The notes beneath the pieces were generated by a model that made no database searches, had not been told where the DNA came from, and saw nothing but the letters and a program-made list of their open reading frames with translations. 64,000 nucleotides of DNA, taken from assembly GCA_013399115.1 (NCBI GenBank), contig VXAA01001241.1, positions 952,560 through 1,016,559 of the forward strand. The letters run 5' to 3'. A program made the translations under genes and the position numbers. Within the stretch, counting starts at the first letter, position 1. The number at the start of each line of letters is the position of its first letter. Of this stretch, positions 46,763 through 60,900 are shown one piece after another. The DNA comes from Anseranas semipalmata (taxonomy: Eukaryota; Chordata; Aves; Anseriformes; Anseranatidae).

Positions 46763-48467
46763 CCAACTTAAAAGGTGCTTTAATTTCTGCTTTACTGTAA
46801 TCTGCCAATTCTATGGCCCATGACCATGTCTAACACCTGGGATTCGTTGACTTTTCTTGTCCTCTCATTGGTTATTGGGAGCCATGCAGTGAGTCCCAGA
46901 TGTTCAAGTGTAAAACAGTTCCTGCATTTTCTCAAACACAGTTTGCCTAATGGCACCTAAGTCCTACCCAACTAATTTGCATTTTATCTGTTATAGGATG
47001 CCTTTAAAAGGCTGTGGGTTTCCTGCATTCTGTAAATAGGGAGCCATAATTTGGAAAAACTGCCAATCAATGTCAGGCTTTACTGCTTTTTCCTAATTCC
47101 ATTGTATTTTTAGTTTCTATTCAGTTTTTAACAGTCCAGTGTAGAGTAGGTGGATCAACTCAGCATCTATAGGCTGTGACAAGCTTTCAAAACGTTATAA
47201 AGATACCATGCAAAATAGCTGCAAGGAAAGGTTTAAGTATTTCTTCCTAAATGTTTTTGGGTGACTAGGATAGACTCAGCTACACGAGCTGATAGTTAAT
47301 CTTCCATATAACTAAAAATTATATATACTTTTACACCAAAACCCATGTGAAGTAAAGATCAATCTCCTCTGTATTCATTCCAGTTAATTATAAAATTGCA
47401 GATTAGGTTTTTTTAGGTAGATGTTGAAAGAGTGAAGTTATTCACAATTGTGACAGGTGAGTAAGATTCACAATGCGTCTAGACAACATATGTTTTAATT
47501 TGCCTTCAAACAGTCAGTTTTTCAGAGGATAGAACTGAGCTGAAGAAGCACAGTGCTTCAGGATGCAGTCCCTGTTCTGAAGAGAACTAGTATATCATAA
47601 TAGACTTATTATTTAAAACATAAATATAATGTTGTAATCATGATTAAAACCATTCTTTTTAATTAGAAACTAAACCATTTTGTCATGAAAAAAATATTAC
47701 TAGGTTGTGATTTTAGACTAGAAACAATGCTAAGAGGACAATTATCCAAAAAGCCAAATTAATAAAAAAGATCAATTTTAGGGATAACGTTTCCTTACAA
47801 CATGGTGATTTATTGGTCAAAAAAGTAGTTTCACTTCAAATACTGTGATTTTTCCAATTGTTAAGAACCAAAAGTGATTGCTGAGCTGTTTGTGGAATGA
47901 GTCCCTCAAGAGTAGCACAGAAGTTATTTTTGTAAGTTCAGCATGCACAAACAAAAAAACGTAAATGTCACAGGAAGATGCTGATTCTCCTAAAGCCAAA
48001 GAGACATTAGTACAGATGAGAGAACTGACTTTTTGTTTTAACCACTGGGAATAACAGAAAGAAGAACTCCATTCCTAATGTAGCATGTTGCCATCAATTT
48101 TTTAGTACATTTTAAATATAAACTGATCTAACTTTTTTATTTTCTATTTAATAAAGCAAAGCAGAATGTTTATATGCTGGGTTACAGATCCCTTCTCCCT
48201 GAAATTAACAGAAGAATTAAAATTATAGCATATAATTTTACAATAGAAGATAGTGTGCCTAGAATTAAGCAGTTACAGAAAAAGCAATTGGGTGTCTCTC
48301 TCCCTCTTCCCTACTTTCTTTTATTTTTAAATTGCAGAGGCACTTGGTTTTGAACAAGAAAAGTATTATGAAAGTAAGAAGCCATGGGTGTTTATTTACA
48401 GCTGAAAAGAGAAAGCACAATATGAATTTAAATTTTTAACAGATCCTGATTAATTGTGCTCCTGACA

Positions 48468-48479
48468 CATGTGTGTGTG

Positions 48480-48516
<37 letters not shown>
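48468..48516 (+). repeat. GT/AT dinucleotide microsatellite
   Basis: A short (GT)n stretch passes into about fifteen AT repeats. It is probably length-polymorphic. An open frame across it on the minus strand (IYIYIYIY) is an artefact. Confidence 0.95.
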
Positions 48517-48518
<2 letters not shown>

Positions 48519-51500
48519 CAGAGTAATTTGATAACAGTACAGGGAGAACAATGGTAATGTGCCTTTTCTTGTTTCAAAAAATTGGAAAAGATACCTTAAA
48601 CTTAAGACAGAATATCGTTGCATAGGAGTTAGGAATATGAAATGGAACTTGACATTGCTCACCATGCAGCATTGTTAATAGATACTTGAATTTTGGGGGA
48701 AAAAAGTATAGGGACACAAGTTTTTAGATCCAGTGCATCATTTTGTTGACTTTGAAAGCTATGGATAAAATTACATTTTGTCATTAGAGTTATCAGAGTC
48801 AAAGTCCCTTTTTGAAGGTTGAGAGGGCAATGTCTGCTTGAAGGAAATATTGTGTGAGTGCTGTACTATAGAAAATACTAAGCTTGTTTAAACAGGTGTG
48901 CGTTCATTGTTTCTGCGTTATTCCTCTACAGAGATGGTTATGAGCTAGAAGCCTAAATGATGTATATACTGTTGTACTATTGCATGTGTAGCTAGAAGGC
49001 TGAAGGGGAAATGAGAACCCTAGCAAAATCTATATTGATGACTAAACGTTAGACTGGAGTTGCAGCTATCCTTAATTCAAATCTGGAGGGGCCTATAGGG
49101 GTTATCAGTTCTATCATTGGAATCCTTTGTTAAAGAATTTGTTTAGTTTTAGTTTTGTTTGTATACAGGCTGAACTAAAAAAATGAATCAAAATTTGTCA
49201 GGCCCATGCTTAATTTCAAACAGTAGTTCCTATCCTCTATCAAAAGATTTAATTACATAAGAGATACCAAATTTTGTGGACGTGCTTACTTGACTCCTGA
49301 AATTGTTAATACTTTTAAGCTGCAATAAATTTTGTTAAATGAAGTGGAGGCAGTCCTTATTAAAATCTGATGATTTCCCTATTTCTTTTAGTCTTTCAAT
49401 CTTTTATACACAGAACATTTGATAAGTAAAGTTTGTCTTTCATCAGCACTATTTATATTTCTAGTTACCATGAAATTCCTAAAATCCTTATTACCTAATT
49501 TAAAAGTATTAGTGCATGGAAAGTTTTAGGTGTAAGATGCTTTGTGAAGGGAAATATTTATTCACGAAAATTTGGGTAATTAAAAATACGTGCCTTCCGT
49601 TTGAGACTGCATCTGATTATTCAACTTCTATTGTTACAGTTTCCCCTACTATACTAAAAAATTTTGTCAGCACTTCTGAGATAAAACAGTGTATTTTTGA
49701 AATATTCTAGCAAAGTGTATATAGTGTATCTGATTTCTTAAACCAAAAGTTCCTATTGAGATTCAATGGGACCCTTCTTAAAAACTGTGTGCAGAATATA
49801 CCCCTAGGTTTTAATTATTTTTTACATTTTAGTGCTTCAGATAAAGATGTTATAACATGTGAGGAAAGATGTCATTCAAATGTGAACAAATGACAGTGAA
49901 TCAAAAAGGATGATGTTTGCTCTTTTCAGAGTTGCTCCTATTTCTGTAGTCCTATGACTAAAAATTACAGGGTTATTACAGATAATGTTTCACAGGGCTA
50001 CTGCTACTGGTTCCTTACTTGAATTATGTAACCTCCCAGGTTAGGAAATAAGAAAAATTAAAATGTTGTTTTGTTCAGAATGAAAAGCAGGTATGCACAC
50101 TAGAAAATGCACTTAAATGTCTTCAGCTTACTGTTTTGAACATTGATGAGAAAGGCAGTCCAATGTCATTAAGCTGCAGGATAGTGTTTCTAGTCCATGA
50201 AACCCAGATTAAGAAGGATTTTTGGTAAAGATTCCTAACCACTTACAGAAGTTATTACAGTAAATTGGATAGGCACTATGCCTGATTAAAGATATTCCCA
50301 CATATTTATTTACTTTGAAACCTAAAGCTGTTCCAAAGTTCACTTTGCTTGATTAGGACCTGTGAGTCAGTAGAGTCAATCTGCATCAATCCTCAGGTGT
50401 GAACACTTCAGCTAATGTTTTGATGTTTCAAGGTGTTCTTTTGTTAGCTAGTCATGAATTATACAGTGGAGTCTTATGTTATGAAGGTCCTCTGCCATTT
50501 GAGTTAGGACTGTGTTTCTCACTTTCTGCTCTAAACTGTTGAAATATTTCTGGGCAATGTGAGGAAGCTGTTGTATACTGCTTGGTTTCACAGCTCTGAA
50601 CAAATCATTGTGTAAAGTAAAGCCTAACTGATGTGTGTTTCTAATGTTCTGGAATCCTTAGAATGGGTAACAGTTCAACTACGCATAAGAAATGAAAAAA
50701 GATACTATACCCAATTGAAATTAGTGGAAACAGGCAGAGAACAGTAACGTAAGTTAAAATTTTATTTGTACTCTGAGTGTAAATAATGCCAGTTTTCAGA
50801 GCTCACATTCTGTTAATTTTCCCTTCAACTTTTCTAAGATAATTAATAACCTGAATAGAAAATAGAAAAGTAGAATTTCGTCGACATCTGTTTGATACAT
50901 GCTGAGATACTACTCACAGGAGCTGTTAAGACACGCAGTATTTTCAGTGTGGCAAAGGAAGAGCAAATTGCAGAAAACCATAGCAAATTGTTTGTTAGAT
51001 GTCCCATGTACAGATCCAAGATTTTTTTATCTTGTCTTGTCATTGGAAATTCTTTCTGACTGATCTTTGTTTTTAATACTGTCTGCTTTTCACAGTATTT
51101 CTTTTTTGTTTTGTTTTGTTTTTAACTGAAGCAAATATCATGACAATACATAGTTTTGCAACTTTTCACCTAGCATGAACCAGTGGCTAAAGTGGATTCA
51201 TCCAATGTATCGATCGTATGCTTCTATTGCAGCTGATGTGAAGTGATTTCTAGATTTCCTGGCTGCTTCTCCATCTCACTCATTGTGTTTCTCTTATTGT
51301 GTTTCTCTTCCCTAGAGAAATGGTCCTAGCAAACAGTCCCATTATAACTAACAACACCCTGCCTATCCCAGCATGCTTTAAGGATTGTGTCAAATATAGA
51401 TGCAGGGCAACGAAGTTAAAAGCCTAGTTGGTGCTTCTGATGGCTTCGACAGAAAAAAGGAAAAGAAATACTCTGTAAGCAGAAAGGATTAAGTATTTGT

Positions 51501-52834
51501 CTAGAGAGTTAAGGTCACTTCTGGTGAGGCTAGGGGAGGAGCAGAGCTATCAATTGCCTGATAGGAAATATTTTTTATATAAAGCAAGCATTGCTTAGAG
51601 TCCTTCCACTTTAACGTTTCTTCCAAGTACCGATTAAATACTCTAGGCTTTCTTGGAGGTGAAATGGTGAAGATGACTCCCCTAGTAGATTAAAATCAGT
51701 TTTCCAGATGTATTTAAATATCAAGGCAACTGGCTGTGTGTGAAGGATTATGAGTTTTTTTCTTCACCACTTAGGCAGGTAAAGAAGTAACAGAGAAAAT
51801 GTTGTTGTGAAAACATTTTTATTTCTGTAGCTTTTATTAGTTATTTGTGCAGTTGGTACATTTAAACACTGGGAAATCAAATGATATTGTTCATGAGACT
51901 TGTATAAGGGATGCAGAAAGGATCTCTAGCACTTCAGAATTAGATATATTTATAAAATATATTTTATGTAGTGAAACATACATCTTCTATCCTGCACCTG
52001 CCAAAACAACACAGCAATGCACAAATACTCGTGTAACTCAATGTATTGGTTATGTATTTTAATTTGTTTTACATGTGTTGTCTATGTGGCAGAATATTGC
52101 TTCTGTGTTCTGGACACTTATTTCATCCTTTACATTTGTACATACTTGAACTCCATAAATTCCATCTCTAATAAAAATGTGAGATGCGTTTGTTTTAAAA
52201 TTCAAATACCAATTATTTTTTGTCGCTTCTTAATTATACTTTACTGTCATGAAGATTTAGGATTCCTGCAAGCCAAAAGGGGTATGAGAAGCATGGAGTG
52301 TATGTTATCAAAGCTTTTTCTATTCCAAACTATCCCAGAATGCTTTTTGAAAACTTAGTTCTTCTTCAGCTCCTTCTTTTGATTTTCCTTTGGGATAGCT
52401 GAAATGTTTGGACTCTGTAGTCTGCAACCATGCAGTACGCAGCCATTTATTGGAAGCCATGCAATGAATACTTTAGAAAGATCAACTGCAAAATATAATA
52501 CATCTGTCTATATAGTTCTTTTCATCCTGAAAGGATTCCAAAGTTCTGTATCAAATTAAGGGATAGATGCTTGTAGGGCATACTAATCTGTTATGCAGTA
52601 ATGGAGGAAAATGCATATTTACATTAAGGCTCATATTTATTCTTCTGAGAGGCAACCTGCATGCTTGTACAGGAACTGCATTTGCATACCTGAAAGTTAA
52701 TTGCTAAATTATAAATTCTATACAGACATCAATATCTGATGAATAGCAAGTAATTATATTGTAATAATGCCTGAGAAAATTGGCATATACTGCCCTGAGA
52801 ATTATGAATTATAAAGCTCTAAAACTGAAAGGGA

Positions 52835-52985
52835 TAGATAATCCAGGTTGGAAGGGATATGAGATGGTCATCTAGTCTAACCTCTTCCTCAGGTGGGGTA
52901 TTGAGGGTTAGTTATGATGTCAGATACCACTCGGGCCCATAGCTTTTAAGGCAGGTATCCTACAACTGCCTTTACTGTACATTAT
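52835..52985 (-). repeat. Decayed CR1 3' fragment, reverse orientation
   Basis: 'atccaggttggaagggatat', 'gagatggtcatctagtctaa' and 'cctcttcctcaggtggggta' correspond to the reverse complement of a CR1 3' end. The similarity fades after about 52985. Confidence 0.75.
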
Positions 52986-55969
52986 ATATGCTGTTACCGC
53001 TCAGCACCGTATCTTGGCATCTTCTGTAGCATACTGAGCAACACAAGTAGCATGCAATATCTGCTTTTTCTCACTACAGCGCTTTTCTTGTGTATGCACG
53101 TGCGTGCACACGTCCCATTCATTTCTATCCCCAAATTCAAGTAGGATTAGAAATACCCATGTAAGCTACCGTAAAGTAGTACTGGCACGAGGGAAACAGT
53201 TCTGTTTGGTCACTGTAAATGCTGGCTTGGCTCACTAGTGCACTTCACTTCCAATCCTCTGCTGTATAGTTTTAAAGCTATTTGTATATTAAAGGAGTTA
53301 TGGTGAAAGAAATTGAACTTGTATTTGGAGCAGAAAGCGTGTATGTGAGTTTTTTTATATGTAAGTTCTTATTTATAGAGTGAAGGAATTTATTTCATAG
53401 TTTTGAGTTGGCAGCTTATGATCTCCACCTCCCACACAGATATGATTAGCTTTTGTCAGCTTAGCCGAGCTCTCAACCCCAGTTTCCATCCCCGTACCTT
53501 AGGCATCTTAAATATCCTGAGCCTACCAGATAAGAAGTAAGGCCTTGAACATGATTTTGAATTTCTTTAGGAAGCCATTGGTGAGAGAATTAAAATAATA
53601 TTTGTTGTTCCTGTTCTTGTGAAGAAGAAATGCTTCAGTATTCACTTAGCTGAATTTGGCGTAAGCCCATATATATTGTTGCTGTAGTAGAGGGAAATGT
53701 AAGGGAGGTCAAATTATCATCTTGGTATGAAATGGAGTGTTACAGTCCCTCAGAAGTGTTTGACAGCACATGTCCTATGTGCCCTGTGTGGGGAATTTCT
53801 GAAGTGAATCAAAGTATTCTGAAATTAATGACTGAAATGAGAACTGAGTGTCTTCCCTGAAAATCCCAAAGTGCATTAGGTCTAGAATACCAGTTTAGTT
53901 TTAGTAGGACTTCATAAAAATGTTTGGAAATGGAAAATTTGATAGCAGTGGTATTTAGCTACAATGGATACAGCCAAGGTTTGCTTCTTTGTTGAATGGT
54001 CAGGCTAATGCCAGGCTGATGAAAGGAAATCTGTTTCTGCAAGTGATTTGTTGCCTTTCAGACAGGAGAGGCACTGGTTATCCATGACCCTTTCAGGAGG
54101 CAGAAAGGGCTGTAAAACTACCACCAGCAGTTTATAATCTAAGTTATTAACACCACCTGTTGTTTTCACCATGCTTGGTAGTCAGTTAACACACAGAAAC
54201 CAGAGAAAACATCCTTGTCTGAAGAACAACCTATATGGTAATTGTAAGTATTATATAAAGGGCCCAGGTACAGCACACTGCTATGAACGTTGAGGCTGTA
54301 CATTAGCTGATTGAAATCCATGTAATTCTGTTGCATTTGGCAGAGTTTTGCCAATGTGAAACAATTATGTCCTGGCCCTCAGCTTATACAATTGAGAAGG
54401 ATGAAGGGTAAATCCCATCAATGAAGGATTCAGTCCCAAGAAGTCTAGCCACTTCAGATTTAATGGCTAGTTTTGTTACATTAGTCTATCAGTTTTTCTC
54501 AGGCAGACAAACTTCGCAATATTTGCAGTATTCCTTGTGTTTAACAGAGCTAATACCAAGGCCTACCTTGTAGCAGCTTTCACATTCCTCCCAGTTTACC
54601 TTTTGGTAGTTTCGTTGTTCTCCCTGTTTCTCTCTGTGCGTTTCTTCTGAAGACACTGGAGTTTGAAAGCTTGCCTTATTATCATTTTGTGTTAGGCCAT
54701 CGTTTGCAGAATGCTAGAAATAATTTTATTGTTACTGAAACTGATTTAGAGACCTAGACTCAGATGTAAATGTGTGAGTGCAGCAGAGGACAGTGTTTTG
54801 TGCTTAATTACAAACAGCTTGGAGTTTTAGGTCTACATCAGACCACTGTATTGTGGTTACATTTAATGCATCTTACCAGTTGGCACTTAAATTCACTGCC
54901 TCTGCACTGAGAGTTTGTTGCAACAAATAAGAACATTGCTTAATATATTTTTGAGCAGTAAAGCTAGTGATTGTGAGTCTCCTTTAAAATTTCAAGTAGG
55001 AGAAGTGCTGGATGGCATTTGTGTCTTGAGAAAAGCTAACCGATGACAGTGTAGTCTCTCCTGCTGACCCATCAAGGCATTCGTAGAGAAAAATTGGATC
55101 TGCATCACTGGAGGGATTTCAATCAAATGAGAGAGCTGGGAGTACAGAGCCTTGGTAGTAACAAGCAATCCTGTCCTTTTCAAGGCCGAGCTTACACTTT
55201 TTATATCAGCGGTGTCTTAGATTTTAAATATTTGAAGTGAGGGCCTACCTTTGTAGCCTCCTGATGCATATGGGGATTTTAGAAGTTCCTATCAGAACAG
55301 GTGAAGGGTAGGGCTTACCTCTAGTTTTCTGCGGACTGCATTCACAACTTCATTACATTGGGTTCAAATTTGGATAAGCCTGGCACTATGCCATCTCCCC
55401 GGCTGGGAGTACAGAGTGGAGTAACAGCATCCTTCGTTGTTGTGTGGGCTTTGTATGAAAACTGCATAAAGGAACATGAAACTAGAAAAGCCTTGAAAAC
55501 CACATGCCTTCTTGCTTTTCTTCAAGGTTCAAATGCTACAGATACTTCAGTAAGTTGAGTGTGATTCTGAGTTCATCTGTTGTTTTAGTTGTTAAAAATA
55601 GCAAAATTACAGATTTCTCTTGTTTCCCGTCTGAAGCAAGGAAAAAATAGGTCATTTATGTTGAATTTTATAAATTTCAGTTAGCCAAACAAAACTGAGC
55701 TTTTGAAACCTAATGCCTGGCAGTTGGTGGCACAGTATCAAATATCCTTTTGCTAAGTGCAGTTATCACTTAAGAATCACGTTGCTTTTTTTTTCTTTGT
55801 TTGTTCCTATGACACAGAGAGTATAGTATGGGTAAAGACAATATAAATGTAACACAACTTTGTGCATCAGTGTATATGAGGTTCTCAAAGCTTTGTAGTT
55901 AATAAGTATATATAAAAACATACCAACGCTTTACCAAAACATTTATTCATAAAAGTTAGAACACGTGAC

Positions 55970-56077
55970 CTGTACAAATACATGGTGGCCACATATTTCA
56001 AAAAATAATAATAAAAAATCTTAAACAGTTGAGATATATAAAAACTGTACAAATACAGGGCTGCCACATATTTCAAA
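55970..56077 (+). repeat. Local direct duplication, 33-bp units 75 bp apart
   Basis: A 33-bp unit beginning 'ctgtacaaataca' and ending 'gccacatatttcaaa' occurs at 55970-56002 and again at 56045-56077 with three differences. The intervening sequence is A/T-rich. This is probably an old local tandem duplication. Confidence 0.85.
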
Positions 56078-56964
56078 TAAAAAGCAAATTACACTGCGTG
56101 TAAGGAAGTTGAATAGCAATTACTGTGTGAATCGTAATTTCTATGAATGAATGACTCAAATTCCTTGCCATAGCACTGCGATTAAAGTAGGGATTTTAAC
56201 TATTACATTTTAATTAGGTTATCTGTTCTTTTAAATATGAGGTCAGTGTTTTGCTTGTTACTCTTCAATTGACTGAATTTACACATGCTATCTGTTAGGT
56301 CACTTTATCATTATGCTGCCAATAAACTATTTATATAGATGTTATTTTAGAGATAAACCGAACTTGAGAAGGCTTCTTCCTCTAGAAATGATATTACATT
56401 TTCCAAAGGACGATACCAGCCCTTGTACCCCATATCAGAAACATTAATACAATAAAAAATTATGATTGTGGTACTGATTTTGTGAATGCAATTTCATTCA
56501 GTTATATTCTAAATGGATTTTGTTACGGTAAGATTAATTTGAAAGACCCAGCGATCTTAAGTACAAATTTACTGCATTTTTATGTATCTTGTTGTTGGAT
56601 ATATGAATACAAGTTGAATATGAATCTTGTTTGAAAAGTGTGCGTTGTATAATATGCTGCTAGGGTCACATTTTAGCTCTTGTTCAAAATCTCAGCAAAT
56701 AATCTGCTCAGGCTATAGACAAAACCATGTAGCTATTCTGTAGCTTTTGGGCTGCAGCAGTGTCTTTCCGTATGCCATGTGTTTTGTTCAACTACCTTGT
56801 TTATGCTGGTACACATTTGAAACTCTCTTCACGTGATCATCAATAAAGTCACCGTGCACAGAGTTGGTTTCCACGCAGAATGTGGTGAATCTTCTGTGTT
56901 ACGGTTAGCGTTAGCAGGGCGTGCAGACAGCACGCTGCCCGAGCACTGCACTGGTGCCATCCTC

Positions 56965-56982
56965 TTTTTTTTTTTTTTTTTT
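56965..56982 (+). repeat. Poly-T tract (18 T)
   Basis: A run of 18 T follows a locally GC-rich stretch and is followed by 'ctcttcag', giving an acceptor-like look. No open in-frame exon follows. Confidence 0.9.
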
Positions 56983-57895
56983 CTCTTCAGAAAGATGCAA
57001 GTGACTTCTCTTGAGACTGCTTTTAGTACCAGTGGTTCCCCTCTGTGCAAGATTTACTTCTCTTCTAAAATCATACATCCTTTTTTCACGTTTTCCTGTT
57101 TTGTTTGAAAAACATCGGTGTTCTCCCAGTTCCTGTCTTTACATGTGGAAGAAGTTGCATAGATATGTAGTAAATAGAAGCAGTTTAGAAGGAAATTCTT
57201 ATACATATCCCAGTCAATTTAAGGAACATTGTTCAACATCATAATTGTCTGCCTGCACTGTAAGTGGAGGAAATCAAGATTCAGGATTTTTGAAACTTAC
57301 TTGTTGAACTTCCCATTTTTTTCATTCTCTTCAATAAATAAAATTGTAGCTAGCCCATTCTTCTTTGGTTTTAACTCAGCTGAGCAGTGAAATCAGGCTT
57401 TTTTATTACACCTAAAAGGCTGGGTTAGTTCTTACCAATTTATCAATCTGTGCGACTGTCCTGCTTTGAAGACCAGAGCTAGTACTTCTGCAGGCTCTGT
57501 AGCCTGTTCTGGAATGGTCCAAATTTGCTCAAAGGAGCCTCACATCTTACTCAACCAATAATATATTGCATTGGCATGTGTTTAGGGTTTGAGTTTATTT
57601 TCATTTAAATATAATGATGTAGAAAATAACTCGTGTATTTCCACCATAATGCTATGTGTCATTTTTATTTTTATGCCCTTTCTTTGGCTTAAACTAAGCC
57701 CTGTAGGCTTTGGAATTGAAGGATTAAAATAACAATAGCAAATAAAAAGCTTTTTGTTTTTTTCTCAATATTGCTAGGTACCTCATTTATTATTTGCTAG
57801 ATAGCCGTAGGCATAGCGGCAACTCACTGAAGGAATGAACAGAAAAATATGAAAACAGTGATTATCCTCTAAAATACAAATTAAATAGGCTATTT

Positions 57896-57917
57896 AGTAG
57901 CTTTTATAAAAGCTACT
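57896..57917. repeat. Perfect 22-bp palindrome
   Basis: An 11-base arm AGTAGCTTTTA is followed directly by its exact reverse complement, with no loop. It could be chance in AT-rich DNA. Confidence 0.95.
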
Positions 57918-60900
57918 GCTTTTATATAATTTCTCTATATTCCGGAGGTACCATCATATCCCAGACTGCTTTCATTTACTACAGGTCTGTATTTAACAGC
58001 TGTAAGGAGGAAGAAGAGGATTTAAATTAAATTTAAATGTTTCCTTTGAAACTGATGTGAGAGAGAACTCGTGTGAGAGAGAACAGTGTGCTGTACACCA
58101 CAGTCTTTACTGCAGGGCATCCCCACCCACAGGACTACCTGGTCCAGCATCCATTCAAGTCAGTGGAAGGACTACATCAACTGCTAGTGGACTTCAGATG
58201 AGGATGTGGAAAATGGACCTAGACAAAGATAAACAAGAGATGTTATATTCCAGACTAATAGCTGTACTGTATGTACGCTAAATGGGGAGGGTACAGGGAA
58301 TCCACTCTATCCGCTTACATTATTGTTCAGAGGAGGCAGCAGTGGCTTATAGCTTTACAACAGAAGGACTCAGAAGATGTGGCCTCTTGATTTACGTCTA
58401 AGTTTCCATGTAAAAACTGGGTAGAGACTAAAGTCATTGTCCTCTTCTATAAATGTTTATTAGATACACCTGGAGAAAGGAACATTTTACCTTTTTCCTT
58501 TCTCTCTCATATCCCCTTTTTCCTTTCCGTGCTGCCCTTTCTCTTCCTTCTTTTTGAATGATTGGCCCCACTGTGAGTTCTGTTGATTATAAACAGAGTT
58601 AAGATTTAGACAGAAAACACAAGTTAATTGGACAGCATGTCTTTGTACTTTGATTTGCTTAAAATATTTGTTTTGGAGTTTTTAAGTAGCTTATGCAAAA
58701 GAAAACCTATATGTGCCTGAGTAGCCGTTTACATGTATAATTGTGTACCTGGAGTTTTTTAGTATCAGTGGAATGAAAAGGAACTCTGTGTGAAATTTTT
58801 CCAAAACTGGATTAAAATTTTTCATGTACTGCTTACATACTGGAAATTAATTTGCCAAGTTCAAAAATGAATTAATCACCTTACAATTTAGCCCCAGGAT
58901 AGTTTCATTGTAGATAAAACCACAAGTACTCTCTCATAAATATATCCACCACTATCACTTTCTCACAAACAAGCACTGTCCATGTTGATTTTGTGTACTA
59001 TTTGTAATGATTCTGCTGAGTTTCTTGTTAAATTCAGCTTTTCATAAATCTCATATAAATCTTGAAAATATGAAACTACAGCAATAGATGGAGCTTACAC
59101 AGGCCTGCTGGAAGCAGCAGACTTAATTGTGCTCACAGTGAACTCGGTAACAGCAATGTTTGTTATTTTCACAGCTCACTATATTTTTCTCACTCCTCAG
59201 TTGTGATATGAAAAACAATAACACTTTAATTTCTATTTTTATAGCATCTTCTAGGCCCCATCATGGACTGTGGCTATGTGGAGCTCTACAAACAGATAAC
59301 AGAATCTAGTGTTTTAAGTACATTTTGTCTTTTGACTTGCGAGGGCTTTCAGGCAGGAACTTTCTTTTCCTGTTGTGTATAACTAGAGGTCTTGAACCTT
59401 TTTGACCCTTAAACAAAGTGAATATTAATATTAAGAAATCAGATTAATGAAATAATTGTATATGTATGGTTGGCTGCAGGGTTTAAAGTTCAACAGAAAA
59501 CAGAACCAAAAAGTCCTTTTCATGTTGACATGTTCTCATTTCTCATAGTGTTTTGTGTAATAGTGTCTTCTGCTACTGGCTTATTTACTTAGCATCCATG
59601 GTAGATCCTCTTCCTCTTAGTAATAGGCACATTCAAGAGACACAAATCTAATTTATTCCTATGACAAGAAACTCAACTATTTTCTGGCAAAGATATCACA
59701 CTTTTTTCCCTCAAGCTACAGTCCTCTCATGTTGTTTTTGTTACCGAGTATTTGTTTGTGTTATGTGTCAACGAAGTTCCTTTCATTGTAATGTACTGTC
59801 ATCATATATGGATTGTAATGGATAACCTGAGGAAGTAAAGTGAAGGGTTTTAACTTACTGAAAAACAATGTAAGTATATAGGGGACAAGTGTCCCTGTGC
59901 ACTGACATAATTTGCTGAATCTTTGCTTACCAAATTTTAGAGTTTCATAGTTGTCTTTGGGCCCTTGTTGTGATCCACGAGAGTCAGTATCCTTAGGCTA
60001 GTTACCACCATAGATGTGGTATATTAACTTCCCAATAAATGGTTTGTTTAAACTATAATCAAGTTAAGAATATAACAACCTCTTCAACCGAAGAGAAGCA
60101 AAGAACACTGTGAAATCCATTAATGAGTTTGTTGTGTTATTCCAGTTTAGTTGGCTAACTGGAAAGAAAAAAAAACTAGGAGAGGTAGTAAATGTAGGCA
60201 TTGAACACTAGCCCTGGTGTTCCAAGTCTGTAAGATTATGGAGATTGTTCTGTTCAGTGAGGATGCTAAAAAGGATCTCATGTAAAAAACACCAGTTTAT
60301 GTCATTCTCTGTTAGATCCAGAGATATAATGCCTTTAATTTCTCCTTTTCCTTTCCTGCTGTCTTCCAGCATTCACTTGACATGAATGCTGGGCATTGTG
60401 TATCTGTGGAGTGGAGAGGAATGGATTTTAATGTTTTGATTTTGAATTCTTCTCTAACTCTGATACTCCCTCACAATGCTAGTCACATATTCCTAACAGT
60501 ACCTTGGAAAAAGCACTGAATTTTATCTTGCCATTTTAATTCTAAATGCATATGTTCCTGAATATACACTTACCAGTCCCACAGGCAAGTGGGAGACTGA
60601 AAGGGAAGGGAGCCTGCGTTAGTGCTTCGCCTCCAGCTGCAGCAGCCTGTGCAGAGACATTGTTGGAAAAGTGAGACACTTGAACTGCTGTTGCCCATAC
60701 AGTGCCTGTTCTGTGAATAAATAGGTTGTCAATCTAGCACTTTAAACAAGCACTTTCTTCTTTTTTAAGCTAGCTTTTTGACATTTTCCATTAAGAATAC
60801 TGTAATAGAAAAGATGAGTAGAATTTTTCTGCACGCTAGGAATAGCAACCTGTCTGCATAGCATGGAGGACCTCTTTCTGTGCTGTGACTGAGAGCATTA

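Noticed and set aside
48450..48665. Minus-strand open frame with repeated isoleucine-tyrosine.
   Set aside because: It is produced by the AT microsatellite.
56983..57060. Acceptor-like 'ttctcttcag' after 18 T, suggesting an exon.
   Set aside because: In the phase required by the gene a TGA follows within five codons, and no EGF-like residues appear in any frame.
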